Source of the DNA: Oscillospiraceae bacterium
Lineage (GTDB): Bacteria > Bacillota > Clostridia > Oscillospirales > Ruminococcaceae
Direction of reading: 5' to 3'
Length of the DNA stretch: 64,000 nucleotides
Assembly: GCA_018434245.1 (NCBI GenBank)
Contig: JAHDPQ010000040.1
Location: 1-64,000, forward strand
Within the stretch, counting starts at the first letter, position 1. Each line of letters begins with the position of its first letter. A program made the translations under genes and the position numbers. The notes under the pieces were generated by a model. The model was not told the origin of the DNA, searched no databases, and saw only the letters and a list, made by a program, of their open reading frames with translations. Shown piece by piece: positions 18,701 to 26,836 of the stretch.

Positions 18701-20248
18701 AGCAGAAAGAGCGCTCTCGCCATGACTGCTTTGCCCCTTCATGAAGTCTACCGCCCAAAGAATTCTCTGGAGCTGCATACGGAATTCCCCGCTCTAGACA
18801 GCTTTGTCAACGGATTTTTACCTCATCAGATATTGGCCTGCCGCATCCGGGGCCGCACTGCCTTTTATCAGTGCGGCGGGGCTTACGGCTTCCGGGATCA
18901 GCTGCAGGACGCCATGGCCTATCAGCTTTTGGACCCCAACATCCTGCGCCGGCAGATTGTCCGCTGCTGCGCTGTACAGTTTGAGGAAGGGGATGTGCTT
19001 CACTGGTGGCATCCCCTGCCCCGGATGAAAAACGGCAGCGGCGGACTCAAGGGGGTGCGCACCCGATTTTCCGACGATTTACTTTGGCTTCCCCTGGCGG
19101 TAGCGGAGTATGTGGAAAAAACCGGGGATAACTCCCTGCTGGAACTTTCCATTCCCTATCTCACCGCTCCGGAGCTTGCCCCAGGCCAGCAGGAGCACTA
19201 TCTTTCCCCCCGGCGCTCCACTTTGCGGGAAAGCGTCTTCTCCCACTGTGTTAGGGCCTTGGAACGGGGCCACAATCTGGGGGAAAAAGGCCTACCCCTC
19301 ATCGGCTGCGGAGACTGGAACGATGGCTTTTCCATGGTGGGGGCGGAAGGAAAAGGCCGCAGTGTTTGGCTGGCCCTGTTCCTCATCATTGTAATGGAAC
19401 GGTTCGCCCCCTTGTGTGAGCAAAAAGGGCGGGAGGATTTAGCGCAGCTCTACCGTCAAAGGGCAGAGGCGCTGCGCGATGCCGTGGAGGAGCATTGCTG
19501 GGACGGGGGCTGGTATGTCCGGGCCTTTTACGACAACGGAGAGCCCATGGGCAGCTGCAGCCGCCGGGAATGCTCCATCGATCTGCTGCCCCAGAGCTTT
19601 GCGGTGGCCGCCGGACTAAAGAATCAAGAGCGGATCAAGCAAGGGCTGGACGCTGCCTGGGAGCATCTGGTGGACCACAAGCTGCGACTGGTGCAGCTGT
19701 TTACGAAGGCCTTTCGCCATTCCGACCAGCAGCCCGGCTATGTCAAGGCCTATCCCCGGGGTATTCGGGAAAACGGCGGGCAGTACACCCATTCGGCGGT
19801 GTGGTTTGCTCTGGCTCTCCTTCACTCCGGCCGCCGGGAGGAAGGCTGGCAGGTCCTTGAAATGCTCAGCCCCGCCGACCGGGCCATCAACCGGGAACTG
19901 GCGGAAGTGTACAAGCTGGAACCTTATTATATGGCGGCGGATATCTACACCAATCCCGCGGTTCCGGGCCGGGGAGGCTGGAGCATCTATACCGGAGCGG
20001 CCTCCTGGTATTTCAGGGCCGTCTACGAGGAACTGCTGGGCCTTACCATCACAGGGGACAGCCTTTCCGTCACCCCGCGGCTGCCCTCCGTCTGGAACGG
20101 GGCGGAGTTGAGCGCGGAAATAAATGGAACACGGCTGACTCTTACCTTTGAGCGGGGGGAGGAACCGGGGCTCTTTTTAAACAGCCAACCGGTGGAACAG
20201 ATTCCTCTGGATGGAGGCGCCTATGCTATCAAAGTGGTCTTTGTTTAA
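12743..20248 (+). CDS. Giant cyclic beta-1,2-glucan synthase-like enzyme (GT84 + glycoamylase-like + GH94)
   Basis: About 2,501 residues, close to the 2,800 of NdvB/ChvB cyclic glucan synthases. The N-terminal part has membrane segments (about 274-308) and a GT84 glycosyltransferase domain with DSDT (474-477), a HDILEG acid motif and RWLRGDW. More membrane helices follow (about 663-827). A glycoamylase-like domain then starts near 855 (NAENHYLPPDN). The C-terminus is a GH94 phosphorylase-type domain with GDVLHWWHP, RTRFSDDLLWLP and GDWNDG (catalytic Asp about 2194). Such enzymes build a protein-linked beta-1,2-glucan from UDP-glucose and trim or cyclise it. The frame is open further upstream, but that stretch is antisense to cotJ; GGGAG before 12743 supports this start. 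Confidence 0.88.
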   Translation: MSNLTQAGLVRLAEAAAKAPVSGSPGRICRELRAMTARLRQYYLAVSRGERQSSDPEQMAVEEWLCDNYYVLEKESKQSIRDIRGQAKQAVPGELERFCSLFWTVLRETPPLTDETLTAVLTAAGKVRKISESQFGFVPTAVKIALIRMAYEACFDRYSHQRMSYAITGIGKLSDIDLDEIIYLCSGVERILLQDPAGIYPCMDADSRKYYRRQVALIAAKTRRCEEETAQILLEDCLAQTQEPKDSPKRHIGYPILHSSCLKKARWRRGRITLAAGVLLPLLLCILLAAATHRIWVGVLCFLPLWEVLRTPLWQGAIAGVDPDFIPRMDPKKLREKPKSVVLVSTLLPGVGQLPALEDRLRQLYFSNSDSDMYYCVLADFKEWNLPDDEKDESQVKAAVALIRELNRRHGNRFMLFLRSRTYSKTQGKYSGWERKRGAITEFIRFLKGEKTSLYTFEGDRGVLPYLRYIIALDSDTSLLYECAQTLVCAAIHPLNRPVIHEDRQVVVEGYGILAPKISPDLKSARATAFSRVMCGCGGVTAYETRDKDFYQDLFGESIFAGKGLIDVDAFYTLLSRRFPENQILSHDILEGAYLRVAFVSDVEMNDTAPTSMSAWLSRLHRWLRGDWQNIKFIGRQYRVDGKVYQNPINTLSRYKLLDNLRRSLTSIASLACLITALFLPGTVGALVAAVGLLGIIFPSFWAALYSLLNGGLFTLSRKFFTRTLPHAFELMAQGLILLIMLPAQSIITLDAVLRSLWRTYVSRKKMLEWTTAAQSEARAVSVLSLLRRFWPAQAFGLAYLILASPSALSLVGICFSLLILLALVTARPVSEEEPRLSATHRDTLISYNAAMWRYYEDFANAENHYLPPDNIQQSPVYRVANRTSPTNIGIMLLSVLAARDFDFIDTDGLYTRIERTLSTVESLPMWEGNLYNWYDTLTLDTLKPEFVSTVDSGNFICCLVALAEGLGELVREKPALKDLITRIERLIENTNLNALYNKKKNLFSIGYDVDQQALTGSHYDFLMSEARLTSYYAVARKLVGKKHWGSLNRTMSRSGSYAGAVSWTGTMFEYYMPHLLLPVYDGSLVGEALDYCLYCQKRRGARAGVPWGISESAFYAFDNNLNYQYKAHGVQKLGVKRHLDRELVISPYSTFLTVPVAPNSSMANLARLQELGVYGRYGFFEAVDFTAERVGKGSLAVTRSYMAHHIGMSMVASCNALFQNKMQKRFMSNHYMRSAQEFLQEKIAKDTVIYDELTVENRGSEKHERPIIREENRNIHAQAPRATLLTNGELTDILTDTGAGWLALGETDLTRRSTDLLRRAQGVFTLVRMNGTTLCATQAPYFDQKATYRVEHQDRSVTYYAEKKEVQLGIRCMMHPTISCEQRQIVVKNTSSRKQAAQLLIYLEPTLSTHRDYSAHPAYSKLFVSAKYDEQAKTLTFLRRDKDGARKIYLTVGMLQQSAEFAFETHREALMSAPGGFRDLKQFYKKRFSGGSAGSELGIPDACCALRMDLYVPAGGQQQVTLLLCASRTEAEGVSSIIAMRKQGLLDEKTAAASPLLGNSLEGRLGSGILGQLLFPQRSDEQAKLCNQLGQSGLWPAGISGDLPIALFRLEEGEEQAAPPGSELPLEPFSDRQDNLDARLTALDSYLKLHASLRSVGVIFDLVILYDKADTRRELEDRVFKNSVRGILGSKGGVFLLHTPVTTEELLTLLDAVARHVFPAGPVQAGGAPFCPAELLPLTPHPLPEHPQLVVNGGVFAGGRFYVDKTSPLPWSHILSNATFGTLVSDNALGYSWAFNARENKLTPWYNDIATDNTGEMLLLSQGGRIYNLTEGARASFSPQDALWQGRNSVIESTVQVTVPEKGLVKQIRVTLQNRSDTLQKLRLAYYTEPVLGVDRESSSAIAAREEEGVLLLRNAWNTVVPCWMALAVPGEKVRFTTNRIAFLSGDWNRVETGPQADPCATAMVHLELAGREEKTITFLLACGRSRKSALAMTALPLHEVYRPKNSLELHTEFPALDSFVNGFLPHQILACRIRGRTAFYQCGGAYGFRDQLQDAMAYQLLDPNILRRQIVRCCAVQFEEGDVLHWWHPLPRMKNGSGGLKGVRTRFSDDLLWLPLAVAEYVEKTGDNSLLELSIPYLTAPELAPGQQEHYLSPRRSTLRESVFSHCVRALERGHNLGEKGLPLIGCGDWNDGFSMVGAEGKGRSVWLALFLIIVMERFAPLCEQKGREDLAQLYRQRAEALRDAVEEHCWDGGWYVRAFYDNGEPMGSCSRRECSIDLLPQSFAVAAGLKNQERIKQGLDAAWEHLVDHKLRLVQLFTKAFRHSDQQPGYVKAYPRGIRENGGQYTHSAVWFALALLHSGRREEGWQVLEMLSPADRAINRELAEVYKLEPYYMAADIYTNPAVPGRGGWSIYTGAASWYFRAVYEELLGLTITGDSLSVTPRLPSVWNGAELSAEINGTRLTLTFERGEEPGLFLNSQPVEQIPLDGGAYAIKVVFV

Positions 20249-20261
20249 ACCGGTAAAAAGT

Positions 20262-20291
20262 CTGGCAAACCTTTCCTCCCTATGTTATAAT
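20262..20291 (+). promoter_or_regulatory. Predicted extended -10 promoter of the M16 peptidase operon
   Basis: TGTTATAAT at 20283-20291 is an extended -10. A weak -35 (CTGGCA, 20262-20267) lies 18 bases upstream. It falls right after the glucan synthase stop. Confidence 0.55.
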
Positions 20292-20315
20292 AAAATTTTG
20301 TAAGGAGTGAGCATA

Positions 20316-21602
20316 TTGAGCCAGACATGTGTCCGCACACCCATTGGAACGGGGATTCACCTCACTGCAATCTCTGACTCCAAATTCAAGCACAACCGAC
20401 TTTCCATTAACTTTGTTCTTCCTTTGGACCGGGACCGGGCTTCGGACCACGCGGCGGTTCCTCATATTTTGAGGATGGGCTGCCGGACCTTGCCGGACCT
20501 TTCTTCCCTCAACGCAAGGCTTCAGGAGCTGTATGGCGCTAATTTGGATGCCAGTGTGTATAAATTCGGGGGCTATCAGGTGATGGAGCTTTCCATCCGG
20601 GGGCTGGATAACCGCTATGCTCTGGAAGGAGAGGACATCACCGCCCAATGCGCCCAGCTGCTGGCCCAAATCGCTCTGGATCCCAAGCTGGACGGCGACG
20701 GCCTGTTTTACGAAACCGACACCGCCTTGCAGCGCCGGTTTATTCAGGATGCCATTGAGGCGGAGATTAACGAAAAGCGCAGCTACGCCATTTCCCAGTG
20801 CCTGCAAACCATGTGTGAGGGGGAGCCGGTGGCGGTAAAAACCTACGGCTACCCGGAAACCGCCGCCGCCATCACGGCAAAGTCGGCAACGGCTGCCTAC
20901 CGCCATATGCTGAAAAATGCCCCCATCGAAGTGATATTTACCGGGGCAGGGGACGCTCAGATCGCGGGAAAGATTCTATCGAAGGCCTTTGCCGGGCAAC
21001 AACGCACTCCCTTTGACTACTCCGCTGTCCGGCTGGGGCCGGTGGCCGGTGCCGTGCGGGAAAAAACCGAGGAGATGGATATCGCTCAGGGCAAGTTGGT
21101 GCTGGGCCTGCGCTGTCAGGGGCTAGAGACACCCCGGCAAATAAGGGCTGCTCGGCTCTTTTCCGCCCTGTACGGTGGCACGCCTTTTTCCAAGCTGTTC
21201 CGCAATGTGCGGGAAAAGCTAAGCCTGTGCTACTACTGCGCTTCCCGCTTTGATTCCGCCACCCATCTGCTACTGGTGGACAGTGGCATCGAAACCGCCA
21301 ACAAGGAAAAGGCGCAGGAAGAGATTTTGCGCCAGTTGGAGGTTGTAAAGTCTGGTGACTTTACAGATGAGGAGCTGGCCGAAACCAAACTGCTGATGCG
21401 CAGTTCCCTCATCACCACCACCGACTCTCCCTCCGCCACCGAGGGGTGGTACATGGCGCAGATTTTGCGGGGACAGATGGTCTCTCCTCAGGAGGACGCC
21501 GACGCTCTGGACGCCATCACCCGGGAGGAAATTGTACAAGCTGCGCAAACCGTCCAACTGGATACCGTTTACTTCCTGAAAGGAAAGGAGGAGAGGCAAT
21601 GA
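20316..21602 (+). CDS. M16 peptidase-like protein YfmF (EF-P modification-associated)
   Basis: A 428-residue insulinase-fold protein. The start is TTG at 20316, eight bases after AAGGAG. The zinc motif HxxEH expected near residue 50 is absent: the equivalent stretch reads PHILRMGCR, so it is the non-catalytic half of an M16 pair. Its partner YfmH follows with a four-base ATGA overlap. In Bacillus the homologous pair is linked to 5-aminopentanol modification of elongation factor P; that role here is by homology only. Confidence 0.85.
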   Translation: MSQTCVRTPIGTGIHLTAISDSKFKHNRLSINFVLPLDRDRASDHAAVPHILRMGCRTLPDLSSLNARLQELYGANLDASVYKFGGYQVMELSIRGLDNRYALEGEDITAQCAQLLAQIALDPKLDGDGLFYETDTALQRRFIQDAIEAEINEKRSYAISQCLQTMCEGEPVAVKTYGYPETAAAITAKSATAAYRHMLKNAPIEVIFTGAGDAQIAGKILSKAFAGQQRTPFDYSAVRLGPVAGAVREKTEEMDIAQGKLVLGLRCQGLETPRQIRAARLFSALYGGTPFSKLFRNVREKLSLCYYCASRFDSATHLLLVDSGIETANKEKAQEEILRQLEVVKSGDFTDEELAETKLLMRSSLITTTDSPSATEGWYMAQILRGQMVSPQEDADALDAITREEIVQAAQTVQLDTVYFLKGKEERQ

Positions 21603-22867
21603 AGGAGACCATTGGTTCCCGGCGCATCGGGGAGCAGTATCAAAAGATTTTACACCCTTCGGGGTTGACCATTCTACTCTATCCCATGGAGGGATTCCAG
21701 AGCGCCTACGCTTTGTTTGCCACCAACTACGGATCGGTGGACGAGACCTTTAAAACAGAAGGTGACGCCGACTTTGTCACGGTTCCCGCCGGCATCGCCC
21801 ACTTTTTGGAGCACAAGCTGTTCGAAAGCGAGGACGGCGACGCCTTTGCCCGTTACGCTAAAACCGGGGCCAACGCCAACGCCTACACCTCCTTTGATAA
21901 AACCGCCTACCTTTTTTCCTGTACCGACCACTTTAAAGAAAGCATCGAGATTTTGCTGGATTTTGTCACCCACCCCTACTTCACCCCACAGACCGTGGAA
22001 AAGGAGCAGGGGATCATCGGGCAGGAAATCCGTATGTACGAGGACAATCCCGACTGGCGGGTGTACTTCAATCTGCTGGGAGCCTTGTACCATGTGAATC
22101 CCGTGCGCACCGACATTGCCGGAACGGTGGAGTCCATTGCCAAAATTGACGCCGACCTGCTGTACCGCTGCTATCATACTTTTTATAATCTCCACAATAT
22201 GACACTGGCGGTAGCGGGCAACTTTGACCCGGAGGTGGTGCTGGAAGCCGCCGACCGGATTCTCAAAGCCGCCCCCAAGCAGGAGCTGACCCGCAAAGTG
22301 GCGGAGGAGCCTGGGGATGTCCGCACCTCCTTGGTGGAGCAGAAGCTACCGGTGGCTTTGCCCCTGTTCCAGATCGGCTTTAAAGGCAAGGCCGGAACCG
22401 AAAAAGAAAACCTCTGGGGCAAAATCGCCGACGAAGTGCTACTGGACATCATTGCCGGGGATTCCACCCCCCTCTACCGCCGCCTGCTGGAGGCGGAGCT
22501 GATCAACCAAAGCTTTGAGGGGGAGGCCATGGCCAGCCGGGACTACGCTCTCACCCTCTTTTCCGGGGAGTCCCGGGACCCCAAACGGGTACGGGACGAA
22601 ATCGCCACCGAGATTCTGCGTCTGCGCAGCGAGGGGATCGACCCCGAGATGTTCGATCGGGTGAAGAAGGCGGTCTACGGCCGCTATATGGGGATGTATG
22701 GCCGGGCAGATGCTCTGGCGGGGCTGCTGGTCACTGCCCAGTTTGCCGATGTAGATGCCTACGAGATTCTGGAGATGCTGGCCTCCCTGACCTTGGAGCA
22801 GCTGAACCGGCGCCTGCCCGTCAGCTTTGATGTGGAGCGCTGCGCTCTTTCCATCGTCCGCAGCTGA
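21599..22867 (+). CDS. M16 zinc peptidase YfmH (EF-P modification-associated)
   Basis: A 422-residue M16 metallopeptidase with intact zinc motif HFLEH (HxxEH; residues about 68-72) and the downstream Glu in the IIGQEIRMYEDNP helix. The ATG overlaps the upstream stop by four bases. It presumably pairs with the YfmF-like protein to form one active and one structural subunit, as in heterodimeric M16B peptidases. The natural substrate is unknown. It is followed after 43 bases by lgt. Confidence 0.87.
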   Translation: MKETIGSRRIGEQYQKILHPSGLTILLYPMEGFQSAYALFATNYGSVDETFKTEGDADFVTVPAGIAHFLEHKLFESEDGDAFARYAKTGANANAYTSFDKTAYLFSCTDHFKESIEILLDFVTHPYFTPQTVEKEQGIIGQEIRMYEDNPDWRVYFNLLGALYHVNPVRTDIAGTVESIAKIDADLLYRCYHTFYNLHNMTLAVAGNFDPEVVLEAADRILKAAPKQELTRKVAEEPGDVRTSLVEQKLPVALPLFQIGFKGKAGTEKENLWGKIADEVLLDIIAGDSTPLYRRLLEAELINQSFEGEAMASRDYALTLFSGESRDPKRVRDEIATEILRLRSEGIDPEMFDRVKKAVYGRYMGMYGRADALAGLLVTAQFADVDAYEILEMLASLTLEQLNRRLPVSFDVERCALSIVRS

Positions 22868-22910
22868 TCGCCGACAAGCACAGTACGTTGCCTGAAAGGA
22901 AGGATTTGCA

Positions 22911-24062
22911 ATGATCGAACTGGTGAAGTTTCCGGGGTTTGGATTTGGCGTGGAGCTCAACCGGGTGGCCTTTACGGTTTTGGGCAGGCCTGTCTATTGG
23001 TATGGCATCCTCTTTGGGCTGAGCTTTGTAGCCGCCGCCCTGTATATTGTCAAGCGGGTAAAAGAATTTGGACTGGACGCCGATCGCATGATTGATGTGC
23101 TGCTAGGTACCGTTATCGGCGGGCTCATCGGCGCCCGGCTCTACTATGTTGCTTTTTCATGGGATACATACCAAGGGGATCTCATGAAAATCATCAACGT
23201 GCGGGAAGGGGGCCTTGCCCTCTACGGCGGAGTGATCGGCGCAGCCTTGGCCGGCTACCTGATGTGCCGTCTGCGGGGGGTAAAGTTTATCCCCCTGTGC
23301 GACCTGTTCTTTAGCGGGATGCTGCTGGCTCAGGCCATTGGCCGCTGGGGCAACTTTGTCAACGTGGAAGCCTTTGGCAGCAACACCACTGCCCCCTGGG
23401 GCATGACCAGCGATTCCATTGTCCGCTATCTGGAATGGCAGAAGGAAGCTCTTGCTGCCTCGGGTATTACCATTGATCCCACTATGCCGGTTCACCCCAC
23501 CTTCTTTTATGAATCGGTCTGGTGCCTCATCGGCTTTGCGATTCTGGCTGCCTTTACCAAACGCCGCCGGTACGATGGCCAGCTCAGCCTGATGTATCTG
23601 GGCTGGTATGGACTGGGCCGTTTTTTTATCGAGGGCCTGCGCACCGACTCTCTGATGTGGGGAGAGGTGAGGGTATCTCAGGGGGTGGCTGCTCTCTGCG
23701 TGGTGATTTCCGTGGCTCTGCTGTTCTACTTTCACCGGAAGATTAAGAGAGCAGAGGATCCCGAGTTCATGAAGCTCTATGTGGAAACCGAAGAAGGGCA
23801 GGCCATTCTGGCCGGAACCTTCTACCCCCAAAAGGGAAAGGTAGCCCCGGAACCTGAGGCCGAGGCGGATGAAAACGCACAAGCCCCAGCGCCATCCCCC
23901 CATGAGGGAGAGCCGCAGGCCGAGGGAGAATCTTCTCAAGAAGTTGCCCCGCCGAAGGATACCGAAGAAGCTTCCGGGGAGCCTGCAGAGCAGGAACAAG
24001 CTTCTACTCCGGTGGAGGACGAAAAGGCAGCGGAGGAGCCAAAGGGTAGCGGGGAAGATTAA
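22911..24062 (+). CDS. lgt: Prolipoprotein diacylglyceryl transferase with acidic C-terminal tail
   Basis: A 383-residue integral membrane enzyme that transfers diacylglyceryl from phosphatidylglycerol to the lipobox Cys of prolipoproteins. Core landmarks are GARLYYV, GGLALYGGVIGA and the Lgt signature GRWGNFVNVEAFG. About seven membrane segments are predicted. The core ends near residue 285. The final 95 or so residues are a cytoplasmic low-complexity tail rich in Glu, Pro and Ala, which is not part of typical Lgt (about 260-300 residues). The two binding proteins in this window carry lipoboxes and are potential substrates. Confidence 0.95.
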   Translation: MIELVKFPGFGFGVELNRVAFTVLGRPVYWYGILFGLSFVAAALYIVKRVKEFGLDADRMIDVLLGTVIGGLIGARLYYVAFSWDTYQGDLMKIINVREGGLALYGGVIGAALAGYLMCRLRGVKFIPLCDLFFSGMLLAQAIGRWGNFVNVEAFGSNTTAPWGMTSDSIVRYLEWQKEALAASGITIDPTMPVHPTFFYESVWCLIGFAILAAFTKRRRYDGQLSLMYLGWYGLGRFFIEGLRTDSLMWGEVRVSQGVAALCVVISVALLFYFHRKIKRAEDPEFMKLYVETEEGQAILAGTFYPQKGKVAPEPEAEADENAQAPAPSPHEGEPQAEGESSQEVAPPKDTEEASGEPAEQEQASTPVEDEKAAEEPKGSGED

Positions 24063-24131
24063 GCCCTTTGGCGCGGCGGGGAGGTCTTGCAAGATTTTTC
24101 GCCCAAAAGGCTGCAAATCTCTGTGCTTTCG

Positions 24132-24160
24132 TTGACTTTTCCGCCGCAATCCCATATACT
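24132..24160 (+). promoter_or_regulatory. Predicted sigma-A promoter of secDF
   Basis: TTGACT (24132-24137) and TATACT (24155-24160), 17-base spacer. The leader to secD is about 100 nt and contains a GC-rich inverted repeat. Confidence 0.7.
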
Positions 24161-24177
24161 ATTCGTTGTGAATAAAA

Positions 24178-24217
24178 AAGCCCCCCTGGCCCGATCTCAG
24201 GTGCAGCGGGGGCTTAA
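24178..24217. repeat. GC-rich inverted repeat in the secD leader
   Basis: AAGCCCCC and GGGGGCTT arms flank about 24 bases. An A-run precedes the left arm, so it would end minus-strand rather than plus-strand transcripts. In the secD mRNA it would be a leader hairpin. Confidence 0.45.
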
Positions 24218-24270
24218 AAGGGCGTTAGGGGGCTTTGCTTCCCGGCTCCCGCAGAGACGGAGGACAACAT

Positions 24271-25671
24271 ATGAGAAAAGTGGGAAAACCAGTTTTTTTC
24301 GTTGTTGTGTTGTTGATTGCCGTGATTACCACCCTGAGCTTTGTGGGAATCCATCGGCAATACGGTGACATTACAACGACCTACATCAAGGGGGCCGGGG
24401 ACGTTCGCTGGGGCATTGATATCCGCGGCGGTGTAGACGTTACCTTTTCCCCGCCGGAAGGGTACGACGCTTCCGTCGAGGATATGGGCAAAGCTCAGGC
24501 GATTATCGAGACCCGACTGATCAACCTGAACATCACCGACTACGAAATTTACCCCGACATGGAGCGGGACAGAATCATTGTCCGGTTCCCCTGGAAGTCC
24601 GGCGAAGAGAACTTTAACCCCGAGCGTGCCATTGAGGAGCTGGGCGAGACCGCTCTGCTCACCTTCCGGGAAGGGGCCGAGATGGATGCAAGTGGCCAGC
24701 CCGCCGGAGCAACGGCGGAGAACGTCATCCTCACCGGTGCCGACGTGGAAAGTGCCCAGTACGCTTACGGTGCACTTTCCGATAACGGTGCTCCCAAGCA
24801 CTTCGTCACTCTTTCCTTTAAGGAGTCTGGCAAGCAGGCCTTTGCCGATGCCACCGCACGGCTAAAGGGCTCTCAGATCTCCATCTGGATGGACGAAGAG
24901 ATCATTTCCGCTCCCACGGTCAACGCCCATATCACTGACGGGCAGGCTATTATCGAGGGGCAATTTACCGCCGCTTCGGCCGCTGAGTTGGCCCGGAAGA
25001 TTCAGGGCGGCGCTCTACCCTTTAAGCTGACCACCGAAAACTATAGCACCATCTCTCCCTCTCTGGGTGAGGGCGCCAAAAACGCCATGGTGCTGGCGGG
25101 AATTATCGCCTATATCGCTGTCTGCGCCTATATGATCTGGCAGTACCGTTTGCCCGGCGTCGTGGCCGCCATCGGTCTGGCGGGGCAGGTGGGACTCACC
25201 ATTGCCGCCATCACCGGATTCTTTGGCTTTGTGCCCTCCTTTACCCTTACTTTGCCGGGTATTGCGGGTATCATCCTCTCCATTGGATTCGGCGTGGACG
25301 CCAACGTCATCACCGCCGAGCGGATCAAAGAAGAAATCCGCATTGGCAAGACCATTGACGGTGCTATTCTGGCAGGCTTTAACCGGGCATTTACCGCTAT
25401 TTTTGACGGCAACATCACCGTCATCATCGTCTCCATTATTCTGATGGGCGCCTTTGGGCCTCCCAACAGTCTCTTTGCCCGACTGCTCAAGCCTGTGTTC
25501 TTTATGTTCGGACCCGCCACTGCCGGAACCATCTATTCCTTTGGCTACACTCTGCTGATGGGTGTGCTGGCAAACTTTGTGATGGGTATCTTTGCCTGCC
25601 GGATGATGCAGCGCTCCCTCTGCCGGTTCCGGCCCTTCCGCAAGACTTGGCTGTTTGGAGGTGAGAAGTGA
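24271..25671 (+). CDS. secD: Protein translocase subunit SecD
   Basis: A 466-residue RND-family membrane protein that, with SecF, uses the proton or sodium gradient to help complete SecYEG-dependent export. Visible are an N-terminal membrane helix, a large extracellular P1 domain (WGIDIRGGVDV, ISAPTVNAHITDGQAII) and five C-terminal helices with the conserved VDANV motif. ATG 24271 follows ACGGAGGAC. A longer in-frame reading would run through the leader and is rejected. secF overlaps its stop. Confidence 0.96.
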   Translation: MRKVGKPVFFVVVLLIAVITTLSFVGIHRQYGDITTTYIKGAGDVRWGIDIRGGVDVTFSPPEGYDASVEDMGKAQAIIETRLINLNITDYEIYPDMERDRIIVRFPWKSGEENFNPERAIEELGETALLTFREGAEMDASGQPAGATAENVILTGADVESAQYAYGALSDNGAPKHFVTLSFKESGKQAFADATARLKGSQISIWMDEEIISAPTVNAHITDGQAIIEGQFTAASAAELARKIQGGALPFKLTTENYSTISPSLGEGAKNAMVLAGIIAYIAVCAYMIWQYRLPGVVAAIGLAGQVGLTIAAITGFFGFVPSFTLTLPGIAGIILSIGFGVDANVITAERIKEEIRIGKTIDGAILAGFNRAFTAIFDGNITVIIVSIILMGAFGPPNSLFARLLKPVFFMFGPATAGTIYSFGYTLLMGVLANFVMGIFACRMMQRSLCRFRPFRKTWLFGGEK

Positions 25672-26591
25672 TGACCAACATTTCCTTTACCGGGCTTTCC
25701 AAACGCTTTTTTACCCTTTCGCTGACCATTATTGCAGTGATTGCGGTGGCGTCTCTGGTGCTGGGAGTCCAGCTGGACGTCCAGTTCAAGGGCGGCTCCA
25801 TCATCACTTACTCCTACGAGGGCGAGCTGGACAAAGAAGCTTTTGCTAAAACCGCTCAGGATTTGACCGAGACCACCATCTCCATTCAGGAGAGCACCGA
25901 CATCGCCACCGGACGGGGGACCATGGTCCTCACTCTGCCCGGCTCCAAAAGCCTGACGGCAGAGCAGATGGTGGCGGTTACGGAAGGGTTGCAGACTCAG
26001 TTCCCGGAAAACAATCCACAGACCCTTTCTATCAGCAATGTCAGTGCCACCATGGGCGCTGAGTTTCTGGCAAAATGCCTGACCGCCGTGGCCTTTGCCT
26101 CCCTGCTGATGATTGTCTACGTGTCCTTCCGCTTCCGCCGAATCGGCGGCTGGGCGGCCGGAGTCATGGGCGTTGTGGCCCTGACCCACGATATTATTAT
26201 GGTGTTTGGCGTCTTTGTGCTGCTGCGCATTCCCCTTAATGGAAACTTTATCGCGGTGGTGCTCACCATTCTGGGCTACTCTCTCAATGACACTATCGTC
26301 ATCTACGACCGTATTCGGGAAAACAAGAAGCTGCGGGGAGACAAACTCTCTCTGGCCGAGTTGGTGGATCTGTCCATCAACCAGAGCTTCCGCCGTACCC
26401 TGAACACCACCATCACTACGGTTCTGGCCATGGTAATCGTCACCATTGTTGCGTATATTTACAATGTGGAGAGCATCATCACCTTCTCCGGCCCCATGAT
26501 TCTGGGCCTGATTTCCGGTGTGTACTCCTCCATCTGTATTGCCGGGCCCCTTTGGGTGCGGTGGCACAACTATCGGGACGCCAGAGCCTAA
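25671..26591 (+). CDS. secF: Protein translocase subunit SecF
   Basis: A 306-residue partner of SecD. Six membrane segments with an extracellular loop after the first, plus the family motifs GGSIITY, LTHDIIM and GYSLNDTIVIYDRIREN. The ATG overlaps the secD stop by one base. A GTG three bases earlier is also well placed relative to GGAGGTG, so the start is uncertain by one codon. A perfect 14-bp palindromic terminator follows. Confidence 0.95.
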   Translation: MTNISFTGLSKRFFTLSLTIIAVIAVASLVLGVQLDVQFKGGSIITYSYEGELDKEAFAKTAQDLTETTISIQESTDIATGRGTMVLTLPGSKSLTAEQMVAVTEGLQTQFPENNPQTLSISNVSATMGAEFLAKCLTAVAFASLLMIVYVSFRFRRIGGWAAGVMGVVALTHDIIMVFGVFVLLRIPLNGNFIAVVLTILGYSLNDTIVIYDRIRENKKLRGDKLSLAELVDLSINQSFRRTLNTTITTVLAMVIVTIVAYIYNVESIITFSGPMILGLISGVYSSICIAGPLWVRWHNYRDARA

Positions 26592-26608
26592 GCATCATCC
26601 ACAAATTA

Positions 26609-26637
26609 AGCGCCCGCGGAAATTTTCCGCGGGCGCT
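26609..26637. terminator. Bidirectional terminator between secF and fabD
   Basis: Perfect 14-bp arms (26609-26622 and 26624-26637) of very GC-rich sequence around one base, followed by TTTT. The genes converge here, so it probably serves both. From 26640 to 26836 I see no other feature. Confidence 0.85.
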
Positions 26638-26836
26638 TTTGCGTGCAGTTTGGACCGATCAAAGAGCCCTTTATGGAGGTAATACCCCTGTTTCCCCCTT
26701 TTTATTCCCCGAAAAATTCCCTTCTCCGGCTATTGGACAGGGGAAAGGGGATAACAATAATAGATGTTGCTGCCGGGAAAGGGCCGCCACTCAAGCTTTT
26801 AGGAGGACCGGAGGCAACAGGAGAAAGATAGCGGCC

